The translations under genes were made by a program, and so were the position numbers. Shown here piece after piece: positions 31,829-40,338 of a DNA stretch of 64,000 nt (position 1 is the stretch's first letter; each line of letters begins with the position of its first letter). The DNA is from Lachnospiraceae bacterium (lineage in GTDB: Bacteria; Bacillota; Clostridia; Lachnospirales; Lachnospiraceae): the NCBI GenBank assembly GCA_017557525.1, contig JAFYYN010000111.1, positions 1 through 64,000 on the forward strand. The letters run 5' to 3'. Under the pieces are notes generated by a model. That model had not been told where the DNA came from. It saw nothing but the letters and a program-made list of their open reading frames with translations, and made no database searches.

Positions 31829-34471
31829 ATGAAGAAATTAGCAAATTTCCTGGTAGATAAGAGAATAATCATTTTTACAATCCTCATGATCATAACTGGG
31901 ATTTGCCTTCCCCTTATGAGCAGGGTTAAGGTAAATTACAACATGGCGGAATACCTGCCCGAGGATTCGAACATGAAACAGGGCATGAGGCTTATGAATG
32001 AAGAATTCGGAGAAGCCGAACAGTCTGATTTCCGCCTTATGTTCCCTGATCTGACCGATACCGACAAGCAGGAGATATATGACTATTTAAGCAGTCTTGA
32101 TTATGTATCCGAGGTTAAATGGGATAACAGCGGAGCATATGATAAGGACGGATATACGCTTTTCGTACTTACCCTTCCTTACGAAAACCACTCAAAAGAG
32201 GTTGAGAAGGTTTATAATTCAGTAACGGAAAAGTATGCTGACAGGGAAATGTATACCGGCGGTACTGTAAAAGACGGAATGGTTCCGCTGCTGCCTATAT
32301 CAATTGTTATAATCGCTGTTGCGCTGGCTACCGTAGTCCTTCTTGCAATGAGCAATTCATGGTTTGAGCCCGTGGTATTCCTTACAAATATAGGTGTAGC
32401 CGTAGCCATCAATATCGGGACAAATGTATTTTTCTCAAGCGTTTCCGAATACACCAAGCAGATAGTCGGCGTTATGCAGATGGTTCTTTCTATGGACTAT
32501 TCGATCATACTGCTTAACAGATATACGCAGGAAAAGGAGAAAAATCCTGACAGGCCTGCTGCTATGAAAACTGCAATAATGGCCGCATTTCCCGCTTGTA
32601 CAGGTAGTTCGCTAACCACCTTTGTAGGACTCCTTGCAATGCTTTTCATGAGCTTTACCATTGGTGCGGATATGGGTATTGCCATGGCAAAGAGCGTTAT
32701 GATAAGCCTTATTTGCATATTTACTGTATTGCCTACGTTGATCCTAAAGTCAGATAAGCTGATCGAGAAAACAAAGAAAAAAGCTCTGCATATACCAATG
32801 GGTAAATATTCCGCATTATCCAACAGGCACAGGATTGTTTTCGCAATACTGTTTATCGCGCTTTTTGCAGGTGCTTTCTACATGAAAAGCAAGACAGAGA
32901 TCCTCTATACTCTTGACAGAAATGAAAAGGTTGATAAGGTATTCTTAAAGGACAATACAATAGTCGTTCTTTATGAGAAAAAGGACAGTGCTAATGTAGA
33001 AAAGGTATTTGCAGGTCTGGAATATGATGAAAAAGTAACGGATATTTCGGGTTACTATAATACGCTCGGGAAAAAGTACACAGCCGACGAAATAGCCGAG
33101 CTTTTAGGTGATAAAACCTCACTTGATCCATCGCTTATAAAACTTGTTTATACGGACAGATTTGCCGATATCAGTTCCTACAAGGTAACATTAAAGGATA
33201 TGCTTACATTCTTTATGGAGCTTGCAAAGAGCGGTAACCTGCCTTATGACATAGATCAGGAGATGCTGGCACAGCTGGATACGCTTGCAGTTTTTACTGA
33301 CCCTGAGGCAATAAATGTACCTCATACGGCAGAGGAGATCTCTGCGATAGTCGGTATGGACAGTAACTCGATAAATATGATGTTCACTCTGACCGGTAAT
33401 AAGGAGCTTTCACTTAAGGCGTTTATTGATATCGTAGCCGATAATTTCTTATCAAATCCTGCATTTTCATCGTTTATCGATGAGGATACCGCAGAAAAGA
33501 TAAACATAGTTAGGAATATCATGAGCCTTGCGGGAAAGGAACTAAGTCAGGCAGAATTCTTAGAGAGTTTCGGTAGTCTGTCAGAGCTGCTTGATAAAGA
33601 TACTGTTTCATTGTTATTCCTTTACTATGTTTCCCAGAATGATTATGATGAGTCATATGCTATGACGCCTTCAGAGCTCGCTGATTTTATAACGGATGAT
33701 GTGCTTAACGATCCACGCTTTGCCCAGTTTATTACACCTGAGATCAAACTGCAGGTTGGCGGTATGAGGGTAATGCTTTTGGAAAACGCCAAACAGCTTG
33801 AGGGTGAAAAATACGGCAGGGTAATAGTAACATCAAAATATCCCGATGACTCGGCGGAAACGAGAGTATTTGTCGCAGATCTGATTGAAAGATGTAAGGA
33901 AAACCTTTCAGGTAACTATTATCTGATAGGTAGCTCAGCCATGAATTATGAGATGTCAAAGACATTTAACAGCGAGCTAAATAAGATAACGCTGATTACT
34001 GCAATCGCTATTTTTGTCGTTGTTGCCGTTACCTTCCGTTCGCTTGTAATACCGCTTATCCTTGTGCTTATCGTACAGTGCGGTGTATATATGACAATGA
34101 CCTTCATAGGCTTAAGCGGAAACGGAATGTATTTCATAGCTCTGCTCATAGTTCAGTGTATACTGATGGGTGCGACGATAGACTATGGTATACTGTTTAC
34201 GACGTACTACAGGGAAAACAGAAAGAATATGGAGCCTAAGGAAGCTGTTCAAAAATCCTATGACGGATCATTACAGACCATACTTACCTCCTCACTAATC
34301 ATGGTACTTGTTACCGGTGCCTTAAGCTTTGTGTTTAAGAACCCTGCGATAGGAGAGATATGCCTCACAATCTCAAGAGGAGCATTATGTGCTACGATAC
34401 TTATAGTATTTATCCTTCCCGGAATCCTCGCCTTTACAGACAGATTCATCAGGATAAAGACTAAAGAATAA
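31829..34471 (+). CDS. MMPL/RND superfamily membrane transporter
   Basis: A large proton-driven permease with the duplicated RND layout: helix 1 (IIIFTILMIITGICLPL), an extracytoplasmic loop, five helices (about 145-310), a second large loop, and a matching helix bundle from about residue 720 to the end. The MMPL region is visible as VMQMVLSMDYSIILLNRYTQE, and its repeat as VQCILMGATIDYGILFTTYYRE; the paired Asp-Tyr residues are the proton-relay candidates. Members export lipids, hopanoids or drugs. The ATG at 31829 begins 1 nt after the previous stop; the earlier TTG at 31793 overlaps it. Confidence 0.9.
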   Translation: MKKLANFLVDKRIIIFTILMIITGICLPLMSRVKVNYNMAEYLPEDSNMKQGMRLMNEEFGEAEQSDFRLMFPDLTDTDKQEIYDYLSSLDYVSEVKWDNSGAYDKDGYTLFVLTLPYENHSKEVEKVYNSVTEKYADREMYTGGTVKDGMVPLLPISIVIIAVALATVVLLAMSNSWFEPVVFLTNIGVAVAINIGTNVFFSSVSEYTKQIVGVMQMVLSMDYSIILLNRYTQEKEKNPDRPAAMKTAIMAAFPACTGSSLTTFVGLLAMLFMSFTIGADMGIAMAKSVMISLICIFTVLPTLILKSDKLIEKTKKKALHIPMGKYSALSNRHRIVFAILFIALFAGAFYMKSKTEILYTLDRNEKVDKVFLKDNTIVVLYEKKDSANVEKVFAGLEYDEKVTDISGYYNTLGKKYTADEIAELLGDKTSLDPSLIKLVYTDRFADISSYKVTLKDMLTFFMELAKSGNLPYDIDQEMLAQLDTLAVFTDPEAINVPHTAEEISAIVGMDSNSINMMFTLTGNKELSLKAFIDIVADNFLSNPAFSSFIDEDTAEKINIVRNIMSLAGKELSQAEFLESFGSLSELLDKDTVSLLFLYYVSQNDYDESYAMTPSELADFITDDVLNDPRFAQFITPEIKLQVGGMRVMLLENAKQLEGEKYGRVIVTSKYPDDSAETRVFVADLIERCKENLSGNYYLIGSSAMNYEMSKTFNSELNKITLITAIAIFVVVAVTFRSLVIPLILVLIVQCGVYMTMTFIGLSGNGMYFIALLIVQCILMGATIDYGILFTTYYRENRKNMEPKEAVQKSYDGSLQTILTSSLIMVLVTGALSFVFKNPAIGEICLTISRGALCATILIVFILPGILAFTDRFIRIKTKE

Positions 34472-34492
34472 ATAAAAAAGAAGGTTTTAGAA

Positions 34493-35560
34493 ATGAAAAG
34501 AATAGTCAGTTTATTGCTTTTGGTAACATTTGTTTTTGCATTGACAGGGTGCTCGGAGGGCAGCAGCACAAAGGAAAATGCACCCACAGCAGAGCCTGTA
34601 ACCGCAACTCCTGAGCCTACTCCGACTCCGGAGCCTACAGCAACACCCGAACCCACAGCGACACCTGAACCTACGTCAACACCCACGCCTACACCGGTGG
34701 TTGCAAAGGTTGAGCTGATGCTGCCTACAAAATATACTATGGCGGCTCTTAAGGGCGGTACGGTGGAAAAGATAAGCTATATGGCTAAGGATTACTTAGG
34801 CGACGGACCCGAGTATGAGAAGTTTGCATATGTATATCTTCCACCTGATTATGATGAGAGCAAGCAGTACAATGTGCTTTATCTTTTGCACGGTATAGGC
34901 GGAAATGAGCATGAATGGGGACTGGATGCCGAAAAGAGCTCAAAGGTTAAGAGGATAATGGATAATCTGATAGCTAACGGTGATATTGAACCTTTTATCG
35001 TTGTTACTCCTAACGGAAGAGCCTTTGCACTTTCAAATACTTCCGGAAATGATCTGTTTTATAAATTTGGTTATGAGCTTAGAAATGACCTGATCCCTTA
35101 TATAGAGAGCCATTATTCAACATATGCGGAATATGACGAGAACGGTTATGATCTGACAGCTACCCGTACTCACAGAGCGGTTGCCGGACTTTCGATGGGA
35201 GGAATGCAGACGATCAATATCGGTATGTGCGAGTGTCTGGATCTCTTCAGCTGGTTTGGAGCCTTCAGTGCAGCACCAACTTCATATACCGCAAATAAGA
35301 TCGCACAGATTGTAGGAAATTCAGAGTATAAAGTGGACTTTTTCTACAATATATGCGGAAAAGACGACAGCATCGCATACGGCAGCAGCTCGGCAGCAGC
35401 CAAGAACCTGCCTATGTACAGTGACCTGTTTGTAAAGGATGAAAACTTTATGTGGCAGGAAAAGGCCGGAGGGCATGACTTTAATATCTGGTACCTTGGG
35501 TTTTACAATTTTGCTCAGATAGCATTCAGAGGCTATACAGGAGAAACATCAGAAAATTAA
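34493..35560 (+). CDS. CE1-like esterase lipoprotein (feruloyl or acetylxylan esterase)
   Basis: A lipoprotein (signal peptide to lipobox FALTGCSEG, Cys near residue 20) with a long proline-threonine linker of TPEP repeats (about residues 35-68), then an alpha/beta-hydrolase domain. Nucleophile elbow GLSMGG, oxyanion strand LYLLHGIGGNEHEWG and catalytic His in GGHDFNIWYLGFYNF are all present. CE1 enzymes release ferulate or acetate from xylan, fitting the GH43 gene elsewhere in the window. A strong bidirectional terminator follows. Its substrate is not proven. Confidence 0.85.
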   Translation: MKRIVSLLLLVTFVFALTGCSEGSSTKENAPTAEPVTATPEPTPTPEPTATPEPTATPEPTSTPTPTPVVAKVELMLPTKYTMAALKGGTVEKISYMAKDYLGDGPEYEKFAYVYLPPDYDESKQYNVLYLLHGIGGNEHEWGLDAEKSSKVKRIMDNLIANGDIEPFIVVTPNGRAFALSNTSGNDLFYKFGYELRNDLIPYIESHYSTYAEYDENGYDLTATRTHRAVAGLSMGGMQTINIGMCECLDLFSWFGAFSAAPTSYTANKIAQIVGNSEYKVDFFYNICGKDDSIAYGSSSAAAKNLPMYSDLFVKDENFMWQEKAGGHDFNIWYLGFYNFAQIAFRGYTGETSEN

Positions 35561-35564
35561 ACAC

Positions 35565-35612
35565 AAAAAATCACCGTCTTATGTACTTTACTGAAAAAGA
35601 CGGTGATTTTTT
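35565..35612. terminator. Bidirectional terminator
   Basis: AAAAAATCACCGTCTT (35565-35580) pairs perfectly with AAGACGGTGATTTTTT (35597-35612), serving the convergent esterase and HAD-phosphatase genes. Confidence 0.9.
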
Positions 35613-35633
35613 GTATATCACTTTTATGGAGGT

Positions 35634-36995
35634 TTAAGCAGCGTCAGCTTCAGCATCGGTAGTTATCTTTGTAACACCGTCGCCGTAGATGGTCTTCCAG
35701 TCATCCTTCATGGAAACGGGGATCCAGCCAAATTCATTGCAGAGGGAGTACATCTTGTCAGCCTTGGTTATGTTTCCGTTCTCACGCTCAAGATCATCAC
35801 AGCAGAGCATGAATGCAAGGCTTAAGTAAGGATTGTTAGTTATAGTGTACATTGCCATACTGGAATCTCCGGTACTGTTTCCAAAGGAAAGGACGGGCTG
35901 TAAGCCTATTTCCTGAGCAATTACTGTTACTTTGTTCATCTTGAGGTTCTTGATGATAAATTCACCTGCTGTTACAAGTTTATCATCTGATGTGTATACA
36001 TAGTTTAAACCATCTGCTCCGTTCTGATTTGATGCAACAAGCAGCTCGTCCGAGCCGATGATCTGTCCCATGGGCAGGTCTAAAAGAGAATCATAAACGA
36101 TGCCTCTTACTAAAATTCTGTCGGTACCGCTTACTACATATACGGTAAAATCATTTGCTTTTAACAGCTCTATAACCTGGAGCATGGGCCTGTACCAGCC
36201 CTCACCGCGCTTCATACCGGTATAGCTTGGCATATCAAGCTTTTTAAATTCCTGGATATAGCTGTTAAACTCATCTAAGGTCATACCGGCAAATGCAGAT
36301 GCTACTGCCTTTCCGTGATCAACCTCAAGGCCTGATGCAGCAACACCTGTTTCGTTTAATGTCACGATCTTGTTTGCGACTTCTTTTTCAAAATCAGATG
36401 CCTTGTCCTTGTACTCCTCATCTTCAAGTACGCGGTATACAAGAAGCGTATAATCGAAATAGTTGGGATCTGTCTCGCAGAAAAGTGTTCCGTCAAGGTC
36501 GAATACAGCAATCCTTCTGTCGACGGGGATATAATACTGACTGCTTTCATCCGTAACTGCCTTGATGTATTCTGTTAAAGCTTTCTTTAAAGGAGCATTG
36601 TCGGTCCAGAGTGAAAGAGCGCTGCCTTCCTTGATCGTAAAGCTCTTTGCCTTACTGTTTTTAGAAACGGTGGTTCCAGAAAAAGCACGGACTCTGATCT
36701 TATAGTTATCAGCTTTAAGATTGTTGATCGTGAATGTCCTTTTTGCAGTTCCGTCTTCCTTAATAATCCCTGCATCCCTGAAGGCTGCATCCGTGGAGCT
36801 TTTCAGATACACATAATAACCTTCGGCATTTTCAGTAGGCTTAACTGTAAGTGTAACCGAGTCATCCGTAACCTTTACGGATATTGCAGGTTTACCAACC
36901 TTTTTGGCATCTGACTGCTTTGCTGAGGCTGATACAGGGCTTAAAAGAGCGGTGATCAGCACAAAGGATAATAAAATTGAGTATAAAGATTTCAT
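35634..36995 (-). CDS. Secreted HAD-superfamily phosphatase with N-terminal fibronectin-like domain
   Basis: ATG 36995 (AAAGGA upstream) gives a 453-residue protein with signal peptide (LYSILLSFVLITALLSPVSA). Residues about 40-125 are a fibronectin-III-like module (TPSGYYVYLKSS-type strands, NNLKADNYKIRVRAFSG). The rest is a HAD phosphatase: motif I FDLDGTLFCE, motif II VYVVSGTD, a Lys, and the acidic motif near SFGNSTGDSSM. Phosphoserine-phosphatase-like secreted HADs are uncommon; the substrate is unknown. It has no operon partner. Its promoter carries one of the four SARP-type operators (37028-37059). Confidence 0.85.
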   Translation of the reverse strand: MKSLYSILLSFVLITALLSPVSASAKQSDAKKVGKPAISVKVTDDSVTLTVKPTENAEGYYVYLKSSTDAAFRDAGIIKEDGTAKRTFTINNLKADNYKIRVRAFSGTTVSKNSKAKSFTIKEGSALSLWTDNAPLKKALTEYIKAVTDESSQYYIPVDRRIAVFDLDGTLFCETDPNYFDYTLLVYRVLEDEEYKDKASDFEKEVANKIVTLNETGVAASGLEVDHGKAVASAFAGMTLDEFNSYIQEFKKLDMPSYTGMKRGEGWYRPMLQVIELLKANDFTVYVVSGTDRILVRGIVYDSLLDLPMGQIIGSDELLVASNQNGADGLNYVYTSDDKLVTAGEFIIKNLKMNKVTVIAQEIGLQPVLSFGNSTGDSSMAMYTITNNPYLSLAFMLCCDDLERENGNITKADKMYSLCNEFGWIPVSMKDDWKTIYGDGVTKITTDAEADAA

Positions 36996-37027
36996 AGCTT
37001 TTTTCCTTTCTTTCAAAAATTACCGTT

Positions 37028-37059
37028 ATCATAACACATACTGTCCAATAAATGTCCAA
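37028..37059 (-). promoter_or_regulatory. SARP-type operator and -10 of the HAD-phosphatase gene
   Basis: On the minus strand TTGGACA-TTTA-TTGGACA (37059-37042) is followed by exactly 8 nt and TATGAT (37033-37028), a -10-like hexamer. No separate -35 element is visible. The predicted start is near 37021, 26 nt before the start codon. Direct 7-mers at 11-bp spacing ending 8 bp from the -10 are characteristic of SARP-activated promoters. Confidence 0.7.
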
Positions 37060-37077
37060 AGAATTTATTATTTTTAC

Positions 37078-37106
37078 TGGAAAAAAAATATTCATTATGT
37101 TATAAT
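37078..37106 (+). promoter_or_regulatory. Possible promoter of the histidine kinase gene
   Basis: TATAAT is at 37101-37106 with only a poor -35 candidate (TGGAAA, 37078-37083) at 17 nt. The operator at 37042-37059 lies just upstream and could affect this promoter too. Confidence 0.35.
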
Positions 37107-37143
37107 AAAAATCTATTGGGACAGCATATTATTGAGGTAATTT

Positions 37144-38364
37144 ATGATAGTTCTCTTAATACTGGTGATGCAGCTCCTTGGGCTGCTTTTATCGGTAATT
37201 ATCGATCCTTATATTTTTAAGACAAAGAAAAGGCTGCTTATAGAGGTGATCCTGCTGCTTTTCTGTCTCTTACTCCAGAATTATATGGAGTACAGGTTTG
37301 ATACGGATATCATCATGCCTTATCTGAGGATAATAGTAGGCATATTCGGATACTGTGTACGACCCTTGGTGCTGGCAATGTTCTGCTATATCATCAACTC
37401 TAAGTCCTGTAGCAGGGTAGTGTGGGTACTTAACATTATAAATGCAGGCATCCATTTGACAGCACTGTTTTCAAATATCTGTTTTACGATAACTGATGAT
37501 AACAGCTTTGTGAGGGGGACGCTTGGGTATACATGCCACATAGTTAGTGGCATGCTTCTGGCATATCTTTTGTGGGAAACCTTTAAGGAATTTGTGTTTG
37601 TTAAGAAAGGGGATATGGTCATACCGATCTTTAATGCTGTAGGCATTACCATATCGGTCATACTTGACTCTGTATATGATCTGGTAGCACCGTATTCCTG
37701 GCTTACGATAGCAGTGGTTACGGGTACGCTGTTTTACTATGTATGGCTCCATATGCAGTTTGTAAGGGAGCACGAGGAGGACCTTAAGGCCCAGCAGCGT
37801 ATTCAGATCATGATGACTCAGATACAGCCGCATTTCCTGTATAATACCCTGGCTACTCTTAAGGCAATGTGCAGAAAGGATCCTGATACGGCGGCGGAGC
37901 TGGCTGAGAAATTCGGACAGTATTTAAGACAGAATCTGGATTCTTTAGGTACTGTCGGGAGGATCCCTTTCGAAAAGGAGCTTGAGCATACCAGACTATA
38001 TGCCAATATAGAAATGGTGCGTTTTGAAAATGTAGAGGTGATATATAACATTGCCGATGCAAGCTTTACCGTACCGCCTCTTTCGCTGCAGCCCCTGGTT
38101 GAAAATGCCATAAGGCACGGAGTGCGCATAAGGGAAAAAGGCATAGTCAAGGTTAATACGGCTTTTAAGGACGGATATCATGAGATAACTGTTTCTGATA
38201 ACGGGATGGGATTTAACAAAGCTAAGGCCGAAAAGGCTGAGGGCTCACATATAGGACTTAAGAATGTACGTGAGCGTATAGAGCAGATGTGTAACGGAAC
38301 ACTTACCATAGAGAGCATTGAGGGTGAGGGTACGACTATACTGATCCGTATTCCGGAAAATTAA
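37144..38364 (+). CDS. LytS/YehU-type sensor histidine kinase
   Basis: A membrane kinase with six or seven N-terminal helices (about residues 1-205) and no large sensor domain. The His_kinase region shows QIQPHFLYNTLATLKA with the phospho-acceptor His at about 230, and an HATPase_c domain with N-box VENAIRHGV, G1 DNGMGF and a C-terminal GEGTTILI. This class usually senses membrane or small-molecule signals and pairs with LytTR or other response regulators. It lies 24 nt from the SARP-type regulator gene at 38389, so the two form an operon pair. Confidence 0.92.
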   Translation: MIVLLILVMQLLGLLLSVIIDPYIFKTKKRLLIEVILLLFCLLLQNYMEYRFDTDIIMPYLRIIVGIFGYCVRPLVLAMFCYIINSKSCSRVVWVLNIINAGIHLTALFSNICFTITDDNSFVRGTLGYTCHIVSGMLLAYLLWETFKEFVFVKKGDMVIPIFNAVGITISVILDSVYDLVAPYSWLTIAVVTGTLFYYVWLHMQFVREHEEDLKAQQRIQIMMTQIQPHFLYNTLATLKAMCRKDPDTAAELAEKFGQYLRQNLDSLGTVGRIPFEKELEHTRLYANIEMVRFENVEVIYNIADASFTVPPLSLQPLVENAIRHGVRIREKGIVKVNTAFKDGYHEITVSDNGMGFNKAKAEKAEGSHIGLKNVRERIEQMCNGTLTIESIEGEGTTILIRIPEN

Positions 38365-38388
38365 TTTGAGGAAGGTAAGAAACATACC

Positions 38389-39192
38389 ATGAAGGCGATC
38401 TGTGTGGATGATGAGAGGCTTCTTATGGAGGATTCGGTTTCTACTTTAAAGTTATTAAATATTTTTGACGAAGTAGCCGGGTTTACACGTTCGGATGAAG
38501 CACTTAAAAACATGGAAAACTGTGAATATGATCTGGCGCTGCTCGATATAGATATGCCCGGCATGAACGGACTGGAGCTTGCCAAGAATATAAAGGAAAA
38601 ATGGCCCGAGACGGCGATCATCTTTCTTACCGGCTATTCGGAGTACGCGGTCGAGGCGTTTTCGATACATGCTTCGGGTTATCTTTTAAAGCCGGTATCC
38701 GTAGAAAAGCTGAAAGCAGATATAGATTATGCCCTTTCGGGAAAGAGAAAGAATAATTCAGGTCACATAACGGTAAAGACCTTTGGCAATTTCGATGTTT
38801 ATGTTGACGGAAAGCCAATGAACTTTAAAATGTCCAAATGCAAGGAGATGCTCGCGTATCTGATAGACAAGCAGGGTACCGGAGTTTCCAGGGCTGAAAT
38901 CTTCTCGGTAATGTGGGAGGACAGGCTCTATGACAGAAAGATGCAAAAACAGCTGGATGTATATCTTCGGAGCCTCAAAAGCAGTCTTAAGGAGTATGGG
39001 ATCGAGGATATATTTGAGATGCAGAAGGGCTCGCTACGTATAAAACCGGAAAATTTCGTATGTGACGCATATCTTTTCTTTTCCGGTGACAGCGATGCCG
39101 TAAACTCCTACAGAGGCGAGTATATGAACGCTTATTCCTGGGCCAGCATGACCGAGAGCATGATGTACTGGAAAGTAGTTGACAGAAATTAA
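38389..39192 (+). CDS. Response regulator with SARP-type winged-helix output
   Basis: Receiver domain (residues about 1-118) with the acid pocket VDDE, phospho-acceptor Asp53 in LLDIDMPGMNG and Lys in LLKPVS. The C-terminal part (about 123-215) is a SARP/OmpR-class winged helix: VKTFGNFDVYVDGKPMNF, CKEMLAYLIDKQGTGVSRAEI, VMWED, and QLDVYLRSLKSSL, ending in wing residues GSLRI. There is no BTAD repeat domain after it. SARP proteins bind heptamer direct repeats at 11-bp spacing, 8 bp upstream of the -10; an exact match lies 19 nt after this gene's stop. It is the best candidate regulator of the four such sites. Confidence 0.9.
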   Translation: MKAICVDDERLLMEDSVSTLKLLNIFDEVAGFTRSDEALKNMENCEYDLALLDIDMPGMNGLELAKNIKEKWPETAIIFLTGYSEYAVEAFSIHASGYLLKPVSVEKLKADIDYALSGKRKNNSGHITVKTFGNFDVYVDGKPMNFKMSKCKEMLAYLIDKQGTGVSRAEIFSVMWEDRLYDRKMQKQLDVYLRSLKSSLKEYGIEDIFEMQKGSLRIKPENFVCDAYLFFSGDSDAVNSYRGEYMNAYSWASMTESMMYWKVVDRN

Positions 39193-39210
39193 AAAAATTT
39201 TTATTTCTTA

Positions 39211-39242
39211 TTGGACATTTATTGGACAAAGGGTGTTATATT
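39211..39242 (+). promoter_or_regulatory. SARP-type operator and promoter of the STAS-Opp operon
   Basis: TTGGACA-TTTA-TTGGACA (39211-39228), 8 nt, then TATATT (39237-39242). No independent -35 element is present, which is expected for an activator-dependent promoter. It lies between the response regulator and the STAS gene. Confidence 0.75.
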
Positions 39243-39303
39243 ACTAAATAAATACAAATAATGAGTATTTAAAAAGATTATTTTAAAACAGGAGGATATA
39301 AAA

Positions 39304-39606
39304 ATGCTGAACAATAAAATGGAAAAAAGCGGAGCTACCGGACTCACAGTTGCACTCGAGGGAAGACTTGATACAGTTACCGCTCCCCAGTTTGAAACTG
39401 AGCTTAAGCAGGCTATGGAAGGGATCACCAAGCTTACCATAGACGCATCAAAGCTGGAGTATGTATCCAGTGCCGGACTTCGTGTACTGCTTTCAGCACA
39501 TAAGATCATGACTAAGCAGGGCTCAATGGTAGTAAAGAATCTTTCCGAAGAGGTAAAGGAAGTATTTGACATTACCGGTTTCTCGGATATCTTAACTATC
39601 GAATAA
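39304..39606 (+). CDS. STAS-domain protein (anti-sigma factor antagonist-like)
   Basis: A stand-alone 100-residue STAS domain of the SpoIIAA/RsbV type. The conserved switch region is LEYVSSAGLRVLLSAH, in which the first Ser of SSAG is the usual kinase target. EGRLDTVTAPQFETEL and DITGFSDILTI complete the fold. In partner switching, the unphosphorylated antagonist binds an RsbW-like GHKL kinase. Such partners may be the next gene (39639) and the C-terminal domain of the ABC fusion at 40339. The ribosome-binding site is AGGAGG. It is the first gene behind the SARP-type operator. Confidence 0.92.
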   Translation: MLNNKMEKSGATGLTVALEGRLDTVTAPQFETELKQAMEGITKLTIDASKLEYVSSAGLRVLLSAHKIMTKQGSMVVKNLSEEVKEVFDITGFSDILTIE

Positions 39607-39638
39607 GCGGTTAACTTAAAAAGGAGCACAGCTGAAGT

Positions 39639-40277
39639 ATGCAGACTGACATTATAACAGTTACAAACGGAGGAGTGGGAGCAAAAGAGGCTATCGAAGA
39701 GGCAGTTAAATTTGCAGTTTACACAGGCCTTGACGACAAAAGCGCTTTGAGAGTAAGACTGCTCGCAGAGGAGACTATCGGAATGGTAGAAGCACTCACC
39801 GGTGAATTTGTTGCGGATTTCCATATCGAAAACGATAAGAAATGCGCCGTACGTATCTGCCTTACTATAAAGACTCTTATGGACTTTGCCAAAAAGAAAG
39901 ACCTTATCGAAGCATCTTCAAGCAAGAAAAATGCAGCAGCAAAGGGTTTCATGGGCAAGATCAGACAGATCATCGAAAACGGTCTTTACAGTATCGATGA
40001 GGTAGGAAGCTTACAAAACGAATATGGGACTATCAACTATCTGAATCTCGGTATGAACGAAGTAGCGCCAGGAAGTGCTATCCATGCCGTTGATTATATG
40101 TGGTCCTTAGAGAACTACAGAAACTCTGTAGGCGATGCTGTGACATCAGGTGATGAACAGAAAAAGGAAGCCTGGGATGAGCTCGAGAAGTCCATCGTAG
40201 CTAATATTGCTGACGATGTACGTGTAGGAGTAAAGGGTAATACTGTAGAAATGGTAATTGAAAAGAGACAATTTTAA
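39639..40277 (+). CDS. GHKL-like anti-sigma/ATP-binding protein
   Basis: The first half (about residues 1-90) resembles an RsbW/GHKL ATPase: AIEEAVKFAVYTGLDDKSALRVRLLAEETIGMVEAL carries the acidic N-box region, though the usual Asn is not at its expected place (EETIGM). A helical, Lys/Ala-rich middle follows (about 90-170) and the end (VGVKGNTVEMVIEK) is the last strand of the GHKL sheet. An insertion of about 60 residues in the middle is unusual. It follows the STAS gene at 32 nt with AAAAAGGAG upstream. Function as a partner of that protein is inferred. Confidence 0.6.
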   Translation: MQTDIITVTNGGVGAKEAIEEAVKFAVYTGLDDKSALRVRLLAEETIGMVEALTGEFVADFHIENDKKCAVRICLTIKTLMDFAKKKDLIEASSSKKNAAAKGFMGKIRQIIENGLYSIDEVGSLQNEYGTINYLNLGMNEVAPGSAIHAVDYMWSLENYRNSVGDAVTSGDEQKKEAWDELEKSIVANIADDVRVGVKGNTVEMVIEKRQF

Positions 40278-40292
40278 ACTATAATTATGCTT

Positions 40293-40327
40293 AAATGCCC
40301 CGGTTTAGCCGACCCGGGGCATTTTTT
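40293..40327 (+). terminator. Internal terminator inside the signalling operon
   Basis: AAATGCCCCGG and CCGGGGCATTT form an 11-bp stem with a short loop and T-run to 40327. The next gene's GGAG begins in the bases right after the T-run, and no promoter is visible between them. Confidence 0.85.
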
Positions 40328-40338
40328 GGAGAATAAAA